Shown here: piece after piece, positions 34,102 through 42,116 of the stretch
How positions within the stretch are numbered: position 1 is the stretch's first letter
Layout: each line of letters starts with the position of its first letter
From: Ramlibacter alkalitolerans
GTDB taxonomy: Bacteria; Pseudomonadota; Gammaproteobacteria; Burkholderiales; Burkholderiaceae_C
Reading direction: 5' to 3'
Assembly: GCF_016722765.1 (NCBI RefSeq)
Contig: NZ_JAEQND010000006.1
Span: 1 to 64,000 of the forward strand
DNA length: 64,000 bases
Translations under genes and position numbers: made by a program
Notes under the pieces: model-generated
Seen by the model: only the letters and a program-made list of their open reading frames with translations
What the model was told of the DNA's origin: nothing
Database searches by the model: none

Positions 34102-35401
34102 GGCGGCCGTGCTGCCGGCGCTGCCCGCACGCGGCTGGCATCGCCGCGCGCACCGGCGCCTGCGCCATTCGCTGCGGGCGCGGCTGGTGCTGCTGTTCCT
34201 GCTGCTGGCGCTCGGCATCACCGCGGCTTTCCTCCTGGGCATGCAATCGGCGCTGGGCACCGGCTGGCGCGGCGCCGTGCGGCCGCTGCTGGGCGACTAC
34301 GTCGACCGGCTGGCGGCGGAGATCGGCTCGCCGCCGAGCGTGGAGCGGGCGCAGGCGCTGGCCGCGCGGCTGCCGCTGACCATCGCCATCGAGGGCCCTT
34401 CCGTCCAGTGGCGCAGCCATCCCGGGGCGACCCGGCATGCCGGCTGGGCCGAGCGCGAGGACAGCCTGCTGGCGCGCACCACGGCCGACGGTCACCGCAT
34501 CACCTTCGGCCTGAGCCTGCAGCCCTGGCAGGAGCGGCCGCGCCGCATCGGCTGGTTCACGCTGGCGGCTGTGCTTGTTCTGACGGCGATCGCGTACCGC
34601 GCCGTGCGTGCGCTGCTGCGGCCGCTGGAGGACATCCGCGCCGGCGCGCAACGCTTTGGCCACGGCGACTTCGCCCAGCCGATCGCCATCCGGCGGCACG
34701 ACGAGCTCGGCGACCTGGCGGCCGACGTGAACACCATGGCCTCCAGCATCCACGCGATGCTGGAGGCCAAGCGCGCGCTGCTGCTGGCCATCAGCCACGA
34801 GCTGCGCAGTCCGCTCACGCGCGCGCGCCTGCACACCGAGCTGCTGCCGGAGCAGGGCGAGGCGGGCGTCCGGCGCGTGGCGCTGCTGCGCGAACTGCAC
34901 GAGATGGCGGAGCTCGTGACCGACCTGCTGGAAAGCGAACGGCTCGGCCAGGGCCATTCGGCCCTGCAGCGCGAGCCGACGGACCTCGCTGCCTTGCTGC
35001 GCGACGTGCTGCTGGGCACGGGCGTCGATCTCGAGGCGGATCCGGCGCTGCCCCTGCTGCCGCTGGACCGCGCGCGCATGCGCCTGCTCGCGCGCAACCT
35101 CGTCGAGAACGCGCTGCGGCACGGGGCGGCCGGGCAGCGGCCGCAAGTGCGGCTGGCGGCGCACGAGGGCGGCGTGGTCCTCACGGTGCGCGACTTCGGG
35201 CCGGGCGTCGACGAGGGCGTGCTGCCCCACCTGGCCGAGCCCTTCTTCCGACCCGACGCGGCGCGCGAGCGCACCACGGGCGGAGTGGGGCTGGGGCTGT
35301 ATCTTTGCAAGCTGGTGGCGCAGGCCCACGGCGGCCGTCTCGTGCTGCGCAACGTGCAGCCGGGGCTCGCCGTCGACGTGCTGCTGCCACGGACCGACTG
35401 A
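34094..35401 (+). CDS. Envelope-stress type sensor histidine kinase
   Basis: A 435-residue membrane kinase. TM1 is about 30-50 (LVLLFLLLALGITAAFLLGM), with a small periplasmic domain to about 150, TM2 about 152-172, and a HAMP region (RPLEDIRAGAQRFGHGDF). The H-box is AISHELRSPLTRAR with H235, and the catalytic domain has the N-box ARNLVENALRHG, DFGPGVDE and GVGLGLYLC. The periplasmic domain is the likely contact for the Spy-like lipoprotein. It overlaps the regulator gene by 8 bp. Confidence 0.9.
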   Translation: MPEAAVLPALPARGWHRRAHRRLRHSLRARLVLLFLLLALGITAAFLLGMQSALGTGWRGAVRPLLGDYVDRLAAEIGSPPSVERAQALAARLPLTIAIEGPSVQWRSHPGATRHAGWAEREDSLLARTTADGHRITFGLSLQPWQERPRRIGWFTLAAVLVLTAIAYRAVRALLRPLEDIRAGAQRFGHGDFAQPIAIRRHDELGDLAADVNTMASSIHAMLEAKRALLLAISHELRSPLTRARLHTELLPEQGEAGVRRVALLRELHEMAELVTDLLESERLGQGHSALQREPTDLAALLRDVLLGTGVDLEADPALPLLPLDRARMRLLARNLVENALRHGAAGQRPQVRLAAHEGGVVLTVRDFGPGVDEGVLPHLAEPFFRPDAARERTTGGVGLGLYLCKLVAQAHGGRLVLRNVQPGLAVDVLLPRTD

Positions 35402-35417
35402 TTGCACGGAGACTCGC

Positions 35418-36344
35418 ATGACCGCTTCGAACCCGGCCTGGCCGCCGCTGCCCCTGGGCGAATGGGAGGAGACCCATGCCGCGCTGCACCGCTGGCTGCA
35501 GATCATCGGCAAGCTGCAGCTCGCCGGCATGCCCTGGACCAACCATTCCTGGCACGTCACGCTGCGCCTCACGGCGCGCGGCATCGCGAGCGGGCCGCTG
35601 CCCTGCGGCGAGCGTTTCTGGCAGGCCGACTTCGATTTCCTCGCGCAGCGGCTGGCGATCTGCGTGAGCGATGGCGCGTCGGCCGCCGTGCCGCTGGAGG
35701 CCCAGTCGACGGCGCAGTTCCATGCCCGCGTGTGCGAGGCGCTGCAGTCGCTGGCGATTCCCTGCGACATCCGCACCCAGCCCTGCGAGATCGCCGGCGC
35801 GCTGCCCTTCGACGAGGACGTGCAGCCGCGCCCGTATGACGGCGAGGCGGCGCGGCGCTGGTGGCGCATCCTGCTGCAGTCCGATCGCGTGCTGCGCATC
35901 TTCCGGGCGCGCTTTCGCGGCAAGTGCAGCCCGGTGCATTTCTTCTGGGGTGCCATGGACCTGGCCGTCACGCGCTTTTCCGGCCGCACGGCGCCGGCGC
36001 ATCCGGGCGGCGCGCCGCACGTCGCCGACTGGGTGATGCGCGACGCCTACTCGCACGAGGTGAGCAGCTGCGGCTTCTGGGCCGGCACCGGCCTGGGCTA
36101 CCCGGCCTTCTATTCCTACGCCTATCCGGAGCCGGGAGGCTTCGCACAGGCGCCCGTGCAGCCGGCGGGCGCGTTCTACAGCGAGGCCATCCGCGAATTC
36201 ATCCTGCCCTACGACGTGGTGCGCGAGGCGCCGGACCCCGATGCGGCGCTGCTTGCCTTCCTGCAGTCGACCTACGAGGCCGCGGCGGATTGCGGGCGCT
36301 GGCATCGCAGCGCGCTGGAGTACGGACTGCGGCGGCCGGCCTGA
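35418..36344 (+). CDS. DUF5996 family protein
   Basis: A 308-residue cytoplasmic protein of an uncharacterised family. It begins WPPLPLGEWEETHAALHRWLQIIGK and has the block CSPVHFFWGAMDLAVTRFSGR, then ADWVMRDAYSHEVSSCGFWAG and ILPYDVVRE, all features I associate with DUF5996. Many Trp, His and acidic residues are conserved-looking, but no catalytic motif of a known enzyme is recognised. It follows the kinase by 16 bp and may be co-transcribed with the stress operon. Confidence 0.7.
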   Translation: MTASNPAWPPLPLGEWEETHAALHRWLQIIGKLQLAGMPWTNHSWHVTLRLTARGIASGPLPCGERFWQADFDFLAQRLAICVSDGASAAVPLEAQSTAQFHARVCEALQSLAIPCDIRTQPCEIAGALPFDEDVQPRPYDGEAARRWWRILLQSDRVLRIFRARFRGKCSPVHFFWGAMDLAVTRFSGRTAPAHPGGAPHVADWVMRDAYSHEVSSCGFWAGTGLGYPAFYSYAYPEPGGFAQAPVQPAGAFYSEAIREFILPYDVVREAPDPDAALLAFLQSTYEAAADCGRWHRSALEYGLRRPA

Positions 36345-36370
36345 ATCCACGTGGCGCGACAATGCGGCGC

Positions 36371-37111
36371 ATGGACGAGATCGAAGCCATCGAACGCGCG
36401 ACCCTGGCCGCGGTGCCGCCGCGCGCGCAGGAGAGCTGGGGCGGCTGGCTGCTCGCCTTCGACGAAGGCACGGTGGGCCGCTGCCACAGCGCCGCGCCCT
36501 TGCGCCATGAAGCGCCGGCCGCCGATGCGCTGGCGGCGATCGCGCAGCGCTATGCCGCCCACGGCCTCGCAACCGTCCTGCGCGTGCCGGAACTGGCTGC
36601 CTTCGATGCGCTGCGCGCGCAGCTTCTTTCGGCCGGCTACCTGCGTTCCAAGCCGACACTGGTGCAGACCGGCCGCGTGGGCGACCTGGCCGGCAGCGCG
36701 GGGCACCCGGTCGACGTGGAACTCGCGGCCACGGCGGCGCCCGAGTGGGAGCAGGTGTTCCTGGGCGAGGGCTTCGATCCGGTGGATGGCGCGAGCCGGC
36801 TGGCGATCCTGCGCCGGGGCACGGATTCCGTCTTCGCCAGCGTGCGCGCGCAGGGCCGCACGGTCGCCGTCGGGGCGGCGTGCCTGCACGAGGGCTGGTG
36901 CGGCGTGCACGGCATGCGCACGCGGCCCGCGTACCGTGGCCGCGGCCTGGCCGGTGCGGTGCTCTCGGCGCTGGCACGGCGGGCCCGCGAAGGCGGGGTG
37001 CAGCGCTGCTTCCTGCAGGTGGAAGAGGGCAATGCGCCGGCGCGCTCGCTCTATGCCGGCCGCGGCTTCGCGACGGCGTGGGGCTATGCCTACTGGAAGC
37101 GTTCCCTGTAG
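36371..37111 (+). CDS. GNAT-family N-acetyltransferase
   Basis: A 246-residue protein whose C-terminal half (about 120-246) has the GNAT acetyl-CoA site: MRTRPAYRGRGLAGAVLSAL (R/QxxGxG/A type), then CFLQVEEGNAPARSLYAGRGFA, the usual strand-5/helix segment. The N-terminal half has weaker similarity, as in tandem GNAT proteins with one inactive domain. The substrate is unknown. An in-frame ATG at 36362 is an alternative start. Its stop codon TAG is the TAG in the GTAG head of the adjoining REPIN element, so the last residues (YWKRSL) may have been set by that insertion. Confidence 0.78.
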   Translation: MDEIEAIERATLAAVPPRAQESWGGWLLAFDEGTVGRCHSAAPLRHEAPAADALAAIAQRYAAHGLATVLRVPELAAFDALRAQLLSAGYLRSKPTLVQTGRVGDLAGSAGHPVDVELAATAAPEWEQVFLGEGFDPVDGASRLAILRRGTDSVFASVRAQGRTVAVGAACLHEGWCGVHGMRTRPAYRGRGLAGAVLSALARRAREGGVQRCFLQVEEGNAPARSLYAGRGFATAWGYAYWKRSL

Positions 37112-37171
37112 GCTGGCGGTGAGCTGCGCGAACCCCAGCGCTGGGGTTCGCGCAGCTCACCGCCAGCCTAC
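37108..37171. repeat. REPIN-like element, copy 5: perfect 64-bp palindrome
   Basis: A perfect inverted repeat of 2 x 32 bases with no joint: GTAGGCTGGCGGTGAGC, TGCGCGAACCCCAGC, then the exact reverse complement. It lies between two convergent genes and supplies TAG stop codons to both: 37109-37111 for the acetyltransferase and 37168-37170 (minus) for the 77-residue protein. In RNA it would fold into a 32-bp hairpin, so it could also act in termination or mRNA protection. Confidence 0.92.
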
Positions 37172-37401
37172 GAGACTTCGCGGCGCGCCTCCAGCCGCTG
37201 GCGGCCGCGCTCGGTCAGCGCAACCTGCTCGACGCCCGCGGCGTCACGGCGGCACTGCACCAGTGCCAGCCGGTTCGCTTCCTCCCACACGGGCAGGCGC
37301 GGGCAGGAGGTGCGCCAGGCGTCCATCACCTCGGCATAGGGACGCGGTTTCGCGACCCATTCCAGCAGGTCGTCGATCAGGGGTTGGAGCGTGTCCGGCA
37401 T
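37168..37401 (-). CDS. Small hypothetical protein (77 aa), possibly winged-helix
   Basis: A 77-residue protein beginning MPDTLQPLIDDLLEWVA and ending ALTERGRQRLEARREVS. The last part resembles the wing and final helix of small winged-helix proteins (xLTERGRxxL), but the protein is too short for a firm call. The start codon lies within a 10-bp hairpin, CATGGGGCCT / AGGCCCCATG (37399-37427), which may limit translation. The stop TAG belongs to the REPIN head. It is 26 bp downstream of the fused osmoprotectant-type transporter gene on the same strand. Confidence 0.55.
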   Translation of the reverse strand: MPDTLQPLIDDLLEWVAKPRPYAEVMDAWRTSCPRLPVWEEANRLALVQCRRDAAGVEQVALTERGRQRLEARREVS

Positions 37402-37427
37402 GGGGCCTCCGGGCGGAAGGCCCCATG

Positions 37428-38936
37428 CTACGCCCGCCCCACGCGCGCCCGCCGCAGCCACCGCTCCAGCAGGTCGAACACCAGCTGCGTCAACAGCGCC
37501 AGCACCGCAGCGGGCACCGCGCCGGCGAGCATGAACATCGTGTCGTTCACGGCCAGGCCGGCCACGATGCGCTCCCCCAGTCCGCCGGCGCCGATGAAGG
37601 TGGCCACCGTCGCCAGGCCGACGTTCAGCACTGCCGCGGTCTTGATGCCGGCGAAGATCGTCGGCGCTGCGAGCGGCAGCTCGATGCTGCGCAGCACCTG
37701 CGCGTCGCGCAGCCCGAGCCCCAGTGCCGCCTGCCGCATGCCCGTCGGCACCGAGGCGAGGCCCGCGTGCGTGTTGCGCACGATCGGCAGCAGCGCATAG
37801 ACGAACAGCGCCAGCAGCGCGGGCACGAAGCCGATGGTGCCCACGATCGCGATCAGGAACGCCAGCAGCGCCAGCGAAGGCACGGTCTGCACCACGCCGA
37901 CCAGGCCCATCACCGCGCCGGACCAGCGCGGATGGCGATGCGCCAGCACCCCCAGCGGCACGCCGACGGCGACGGCCACCGCCAGCGAGGCGAACACCAG
38001 CACCAGGTGTTCGCGCAGCAGGCGCGGCAGGTCGGGCGCGAACAGGCGCTGCAGGAAGCCCTGGCCGCGCGGCGCCGACGCCGGCGCATCGGCGTCAACA
38101 TGGCCGCCGGCCAGGAATTCGCGTGCCGCGGCCTCGAACGACTTGCCGTCGATCTCGACCGCGCCGTTCATGGCGCGCATGGCTTCGTCGTTGATGCGGC
38201 CGGCCAGCGCGGCGAGCGGGCGCTCGTCGAGCGAGGCGCGCATCAGCAGCACCGCGTCGTAGCGCGGGAAGAAGTTGCGGTCGTCGCGCAGCACGCGCAG
38301 CTGCAGGCGCGCGATCTGTGCATCGGTGGTGTACGCGTCGACCACGTCGACCTGCCTGGCCGCGAGCGCCTGGTAGGCCAGGCCGTGGTCGAGGCCGCTG
38401 CCGGGGACCTGGGGCAGGCCGTAGGCGCGCTGCAGCGCGCTCCAGCCGTCGGCGCGCTGCAGGAATTCGTGCGACAGCCCCAGGCGCAGCGGCGCCTGCA
38501 CGCGGGCCAGGTCCGAGATCGAGGCGATGCCCAGGCGCTGTGCCTCGTCCTCGCGCATCGCCAGCGCGTAGCTGTTGTTGAACCCGAGCGGCACGCCGAC
38601 CTTCAGGCCCCGCGGCGCGAGCGCCGCATTCAACTGCGCGAGCGAGGGCGAGCCCTCCTGCTTGAGCAGCTCGCGCACGATGGTGCCGGTGTACTCGGGG
38701 TAGAGGTCGATCCCGCGCGTGGCCAGCGCCTGCTCCATCACCGCCGTATTGCCCAGGCCCTGCTTGTGCGTCGCCGGCACGCCGCCGGCCACGAGCGTCT
38801 GCCGCACGATCTCGCCGAGGATGTAGCTTTCGGTGAAGCGCTTGGAGCCGACCACCACGGGATCGGCCGCGTGGGCCGATGCGACGAGGCCCGCCAGGGC
38901 GAGCAGGAACGCGGAGAGCAGGCGGGCGGCGGCCAT
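37428..38936 (-). CDS. Fused ABC substrate-binding protein and permease (glycine betaine/osmoprotectant type)
   Basis: A 502-residue fusion. After a signal-like segment (MAAARLLSAFLLALAGLVASA), residues of about 25-290 form an OpuC-type binding domain (VVVGSKRFTESYILGEIV, YPEYTGTIVRELL, LDHGLAYQALAARQVDVVDAYTTD). Residues of about 310-500 form the permease with the EAA loop (GMRQAALGLGLRDAQVLRSIELPLAAPTI). Substrates of this class are quaternary amines. No OpuA/ProV-type ATPase gene lies next to it (the nearest ATPase is modC), so its energising subunit must be elsewhere. The order, binding domain first, is opposite to the permease-first fusions of Gram-positives. Confidence 0.85.
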   Translation of the reverse strand: MAAARLLSAFLLALAGLVASAHAADPVVVGSKRFTESYILGEIVRQTLVAGGVPATHKQGLGNTAVMEQALATRGIDLYPEYTGTIVRELLKQEGSPSLAQLNAALAPRGLKVGVPLGFNNSYALAMREDEAQRLGIASISDLARVQAPLRLGLSHEFLQRADGWSALQRAYGLPQVPGSGLDHGLAYQALAARQVDVVDAYTTDAQIARLQLRVLRDDRNFFPRYDAVLLMRASLDERPLAALAGRINDEAMRAMNGAVEIDGKSFEAAAREFLAGGHVDADAPASAPRGQGFLQRLFAPDLPRLLREHLVLVFASLAVAVAVGVPLGVLAHRHPRWSGAVMGLVGVVQTVPSLALLAFLIAIVGTIGFVPALLALFVYALLPIVRNTHAGLASVPTGMRQAALGLGLRDAQVLRSIELPLAAPTIFAGIKTAAVLNVGLATVATFIGAGGLGERIVAGLAVNDTMFMLAGAVPAAVLALLTQLVFDLLERWLRRARVGRA

Positions 38937-39045
38937 GAAAGTCGCCGCAGTATCGGCGCAAAGGCAACGCCCGTGAAGCGCAGCCTCTTGAACTTGGGCC
39001 GGCCGGTCCCACAATGCGCAGCATCCACCTCCTGAAAGCTCCTGA

Positions 39046-39498
39046 ATGGCCCCGCTCCTGATCCTGCTGCTGCTGGTGATCGCCGCCGTGCTGTGGCTGC
39101 GCCGCCCGCGGCCGGAGCACCACCCCGTGCCGCCTTCGCCCTATGCGCGCGACGACGCCTTCGGCCGGCCGGACCCGGCCTGGGGCGCCGGCATGCCGCC
39201 CCCGCAGGAAGGCCTGGGCGGGTCGATCGCGCGCGGCGTGGCCACCGGCCTGGCGGTCGGGGCCGGCGCCGCACTCGCGCAGGAATTCGGGCGCCGTGCC
39301 TTCGAGCAGGGCCACGACGGGCAGCCGGGCCATCCGCCGGAGACGCCCGCGCCGCACATCGACCAGAGCCATTCGCAACTCGCCAGGGACGCCGGCATCG
39401 GCGCGCTGGATCCGGCCTCCGACCCGCGGGATCTGGCCGACTTCGGCGACCCCGGCTGGGACGATGCCGGCGACGATCCGGGCGGTTGGGAAACCTGA
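39046..39498 (+). CDS. Single-span membrane protein, hypothetical
   Basis: A 150-residue protein with an N-terminal hydrophobic anchor (LLILLLLVIAAVLWL), a Pro-rich linker, a Gly/Ala segment (GSIARGVATGLAVGAGAALAQE, split here as two glycine-zipper-like turns) and an acidic Asp/Gly/Pro tail ending DPGGWET. The glycine zipper could insert in or pack on membranes. No known family is recognised. Its stop (TGA) directly abuts the modC stop on the other strand (TGATCA). Confidence 0.5.
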   Translation: MAPLLILLLLVIAAVLWLRRPRPEHHPVPPSPYARDDAFGRPDPAWGAGMPPPQEGLGGSIARGVATGLAVGAGAALAQEFGRRAFEQGHDGQPGHPPETPAPHIDQSHSQLARDAGIGALDPASDPRDLADFGDPGWDDAGDDPGGWET

Positions 39499-40578
39499 TC
39501 AGCCGACCAGGGCCGCCGACTTCACCTGCGCCCACACCGGGTCGCCGACGGCGATCTTCAGCTGGTGGACCGCCCGGGCGGTGACCCGCGCCAGCAGCAG
39601 CGAGGCACCGCAGGCCAGCTGCACCGTCACCTGCGACGGATGCCCCGCCGCCGCGATGGCGCGCACCCGGCAGGGCAGCACGTTCTGGATGCTGCTGCCG
39701 TGCGGCGGCTCGCGCACGATGCTCACGTCGCGCGCCAGCACGCGCACCCGCACCGCGCGCCCGGCACTCAGGCCCGAATCGGCGATCCACAGGCGGCCGC
39801 CGGAAAACACGACCTGCGCCAGGTGCCAGTGCGCATCGACTTCCTCGACCTCGCCTTCCAGCAGGGCGGCGGCCTCGTCGCCGGCCAGCAGCGGCAGGTC
39901 GACGCGGGCCAGCGTCTCGGCGAGCGGCCCGCTGGCGATGCAGCGGCCGGACTCCATCAGCACCAGGTGGCTGGCCAGCCGCGCGACCTCGTCGGCAGCG
40001 TGCGTCACGTACAGCATGGGCACGTGCAGCTCGTCGCGCAGGCGCTCCAGCCAGGGCAGGATCTCCTGGCGCCGCGCCACGTCGACCGCCGCCAGCGGCT
40101 CGTCCAGCAGCAGGACGCGCGGCTGCGTGGCCAGCGCGCGGGCGATGGCGACGCGCTGGCGCTCCCCGCCCGAAAGCTGGTGCGGACTGCGCGCCAGCAG
40201 GTGGCCGATGTCCAGCATCTCCGCCAGGGCCGCCAGGTCGAAGCCGCCGTCGCTGCCGCGGCGCTTCAGCGCGAACGCCAGGTTGCCGCGCACGTCCAGG
40301 TGGTCGAACAGGCTCGCTTCCTGGAACACGTAGCCCAGGGGCCGCTGCCAGGGCGGCAGGAAGATGCCGCGAGCGCTGTCGTGCCAGGGCTGCCCCTGCA
40401 CCACGATGCGCGCCTGCGCCGGCCGCTCGAGGCCGGCCAGGCAGCGCAAGAGGGTCGTCTTGCCGGAGCCGGAGGGGCCGTACACCGCCGTGATGCCGCG
40501 CGGGGGCAGGGCGAGGTCCACATCGAGGGTGAACTCCCGCCGTGCCAGCACGGTGCGGATGACGATCGGTTCGATCAT
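39499..40578 (-). CDS. modC: Molybdate ABC transporter ATP-binding protein
   Basis: A 359-residue ATPase with Walker A GPSGSGKTT (34-42), signature LSGGERQ (135-141) and Walker B LLLDEP (156-161). A C-terminal Mop/TOBE domain (about 285-359: IQNVLPCRVRAIAAAGHPSQ ... VGDPVWAQVKSAAL) binds molybdate and can trans-inhibit transport. It overlaps modB by four bases and closes the modABC operon. The Mop domain distinguishes it from TupC, which lacks one. Confidence 0.93.
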   Translation of the reverse strand: MIEPIVIRTVLARREFTLDVDLALPPRGITAVYGPSGSGKTTLLRCLAGLERPAQARIVVQGQPWHDSARGIFLPPWQRPLGYVFQEASLFDHLDVRGNLAFALKRRGSDGGFDLAALAEMLDIGHLLARSPHQLSGGERQRVAIARALATQPRVLLLDEPLAAVDVARRQEILPWLERLRDELHVPMLYVTHAADEVARLASHLVLMESGRCIASGPLAETLARVDLPLLAGDEAAALLEGEVEEVDAHWHLAQVVFSGGRLWIADSGLSAGRAVRVRVLARDVSIVREPPHGSSIQNVLPCRVRAIAAAGHPSQVTVQLACGASLLLARVTARAVHQLKIAVGDPVWAQVKSAALVG

Positions 40579-41258
40579 CCAACAACCCGCGTGCTGCGCC
40601 GGTTCATCCGCGCCAGCGCCAGCAGCACGGCGAACGAGAACAGCACCATGCCCGCGGAAAGCCAGTGCGCCTGCGCGTATTCCAGGGCCTCGACGTGGCC
40701 GTAGATCTGGGTCGAGACCACGCGCGTCTGCTGCGGGATGTTGCCGCCGATCATCAGCACGACGCCGAACTCACCGACGGTGTGCGCGAAGGTGAGCACG
40801 GCCGCCTGCACGACGCCGGCGCGCGCCAGCGGCAGCACCACGTGCAGGAAGGTGTCCAGCGGCGGCGCGCGCAGCGTCGCCGCGACTTCCAGCGGCCGGC
40901 GCCCCACCGCCTCGAAGGCGCCCTGCAGCGGCTGCACGGCGAAGGGCAGCGAATACAGGATGGACCCGAGCAGCAGCCCGCCGAAGGTGAAGGGGAGCAG
41001 CCCGAGGCCGAGCGCCTGCGTGAACTGCCCGCCCCAGCCGCGCGGGCCCAGGGCGACCAGCAGGTAGAAACCGAGCACGGTGGGTGGCAGCACCAGCGGC
41101 AAGGCGACCAGCGCCGCGACCGGCGCGCGCAGGCGCGAGCCGGTGCGGGCCAGCCACCACGCGAGCGGGGCGGCCAGCAGCAGCAGCAGCACGGTGGTGG
41201 ATGCCGCCAGCTTCAGCGTCAGCCAGATCGCCTGCAGGTCCTCGCGCGCGATCGGCAT
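40575..41258 (-). CDS. modB: Molybdate ABC transporter permease
   Basis: A 227-residue inner-membrane permease with about five spans. ModB landmarks: LPLVLPPTVLGFYLLVALG near residue 55, the EAA-like loop VGRRPLEVAATLRAPPLDTFLHVVLPLARAG and HTVGEFGVVLMIGGNIPQQTRVVST. It lies 12 bp after modA and overlaps modC by four bases. Confidence 0.93.
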   Translation of the reverse strand: MPIAREDLQAIWLTLKLAASTTVLLLLLAAPLAWWLARTGSRLRAPVAALVALPLVLPPTVLGFYLLVALGPRGWGGQFTQALGLGLLPFTFGGLLLGSILYSLPFAVQPLQGAFEAVGRRPLEVAATLRAPPLDTFLHVVLPLARAGVVQAAVLTFAHTVGEFGVVLMIGGNIPQQTRVVSTQIYGHVEALEYAQAHWLSAGMVLFSFAVLLALARMNRRSTRVVG

Positions 41259-41270
41259 CCGGCGATGTTC

Positions 41271-42032
41271 TCAGTGCTTCACGACCTCGTAGCCGAAGCC
41301 GCGCAGCGTCGCCCGGGCCGGCTCGCTCTTCAGGTAGTCGAGGAAGGCGAGGGCGGCGGCGCTCGAGCGGCCGCCATTGAGCAGCACCACGTCCTGGTTC
41401 AGGGGCGGGTGGTACTGCGACGGGACGATCCAGCCCGAGCCCCTGGGGATGCGGCCGTCCCGCATCACCTGCGACAGGGCCAGGAAGCCGTAGGAGGCGT
41501 TGCCGCTGGCGACGAACTGGAACGCCTGCGAAACGCTTTCGCCTTGCAGGAACGCCGGCTGCCAGGCCGCGAGCACGCCGAGCCCGCCGAGGGTCTTGAT
41601 CGCGGCGGCGCCGTAGGGCGAGAGGCGGGGATCGGCGATGGCCAGGCGGCCGCGCGGCAACTGCTTGAGGACGTTGCCCTGCGGGTCGACCCCGTGGGGA
41701 TCGAGGCTCCACAGCACGAGCCGGCCGACGGCGTAGGTGAAGCGGCTGCCCGGCACCGCCAGGCCCTCGCGCTCGAGCCGCGCCGGGATCTCGTCGTCGG
41801 CGGCCAGCAGCACCTCGAACGGGGCGCCGCCGCGCAATTGCGAATAGAAGCGGCCCGTGGAACCGAGGGCGGGGATCAGCTCGTGCCCCGTGGCGCGCTC
41901 GAACTCCACCGCGATCCTCTGCATCGGGATGGCCATGTTGGCGGCCACCGCGACGCGCACCTGGCCCGCCTGGAGCAGGCCGGCCGCCAGCAGGGTGGCG
42001 GTGAAAGCGATGGCTCGGTGGAGGTGTGACAT
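41271..42032 (-). CDS. modA: Molybdate-binding periplasmic protein
   Basis: A 253-residue protein with a signal peptide (MSHLHRAIAFTATLLAAGLLQ). The oxyanion pocket motifs VAVAANMAIPMQRIAVEF, LGSTGRFYSQLRGGAPFEVLLAADDE and LQGESVSQAFQFVASGNASYG are present. It is the operon copy; a close paralogue at 29828-30577 lies in the tungstate locus. The short leader holds no clear copy of the tup operator core. Confidence 0.92.
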   Translation of the reverse strand: MSHLHRAIAFTATLLAAGLLQAGQVRVAVAANMAIPMQRIAVEFERATGHELIPALGSTGRFYSQLRGGAPFEVLLAADDEIPARLEREGLAVPGSRFTYAVGRLVLWSLDPHGVDPQGNVLKQLPRGRLAIADPRLSPYGAAAIKTLGGLGVLAAWQPAFLQGESVSQAFQFVASGNASYGFLALSQVMRDGRIPRGSGWIVPSQYHPPLNQDVVLLNGGRSSAAALAFLDYLKSEPARATLRGFGYEVVKH

Positions 42033-42116
42033 GGACCAGCTGATCGGTGAGTATAGGGACCATGAACGCTTTCCCGACCGCGCGCATTCCCCCACATCCG
42101 GGCGCGGGCTCCTGGG

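Noticed and set aside
42033..42116. A tup-like operator before modA (GTATAGGGACCATGAAC)
   Set aside because: It shares only short TAT/CATGA pieces with the tup sites and lacks the TATGCA and TTCATAG ends, so a chance match is as likely.
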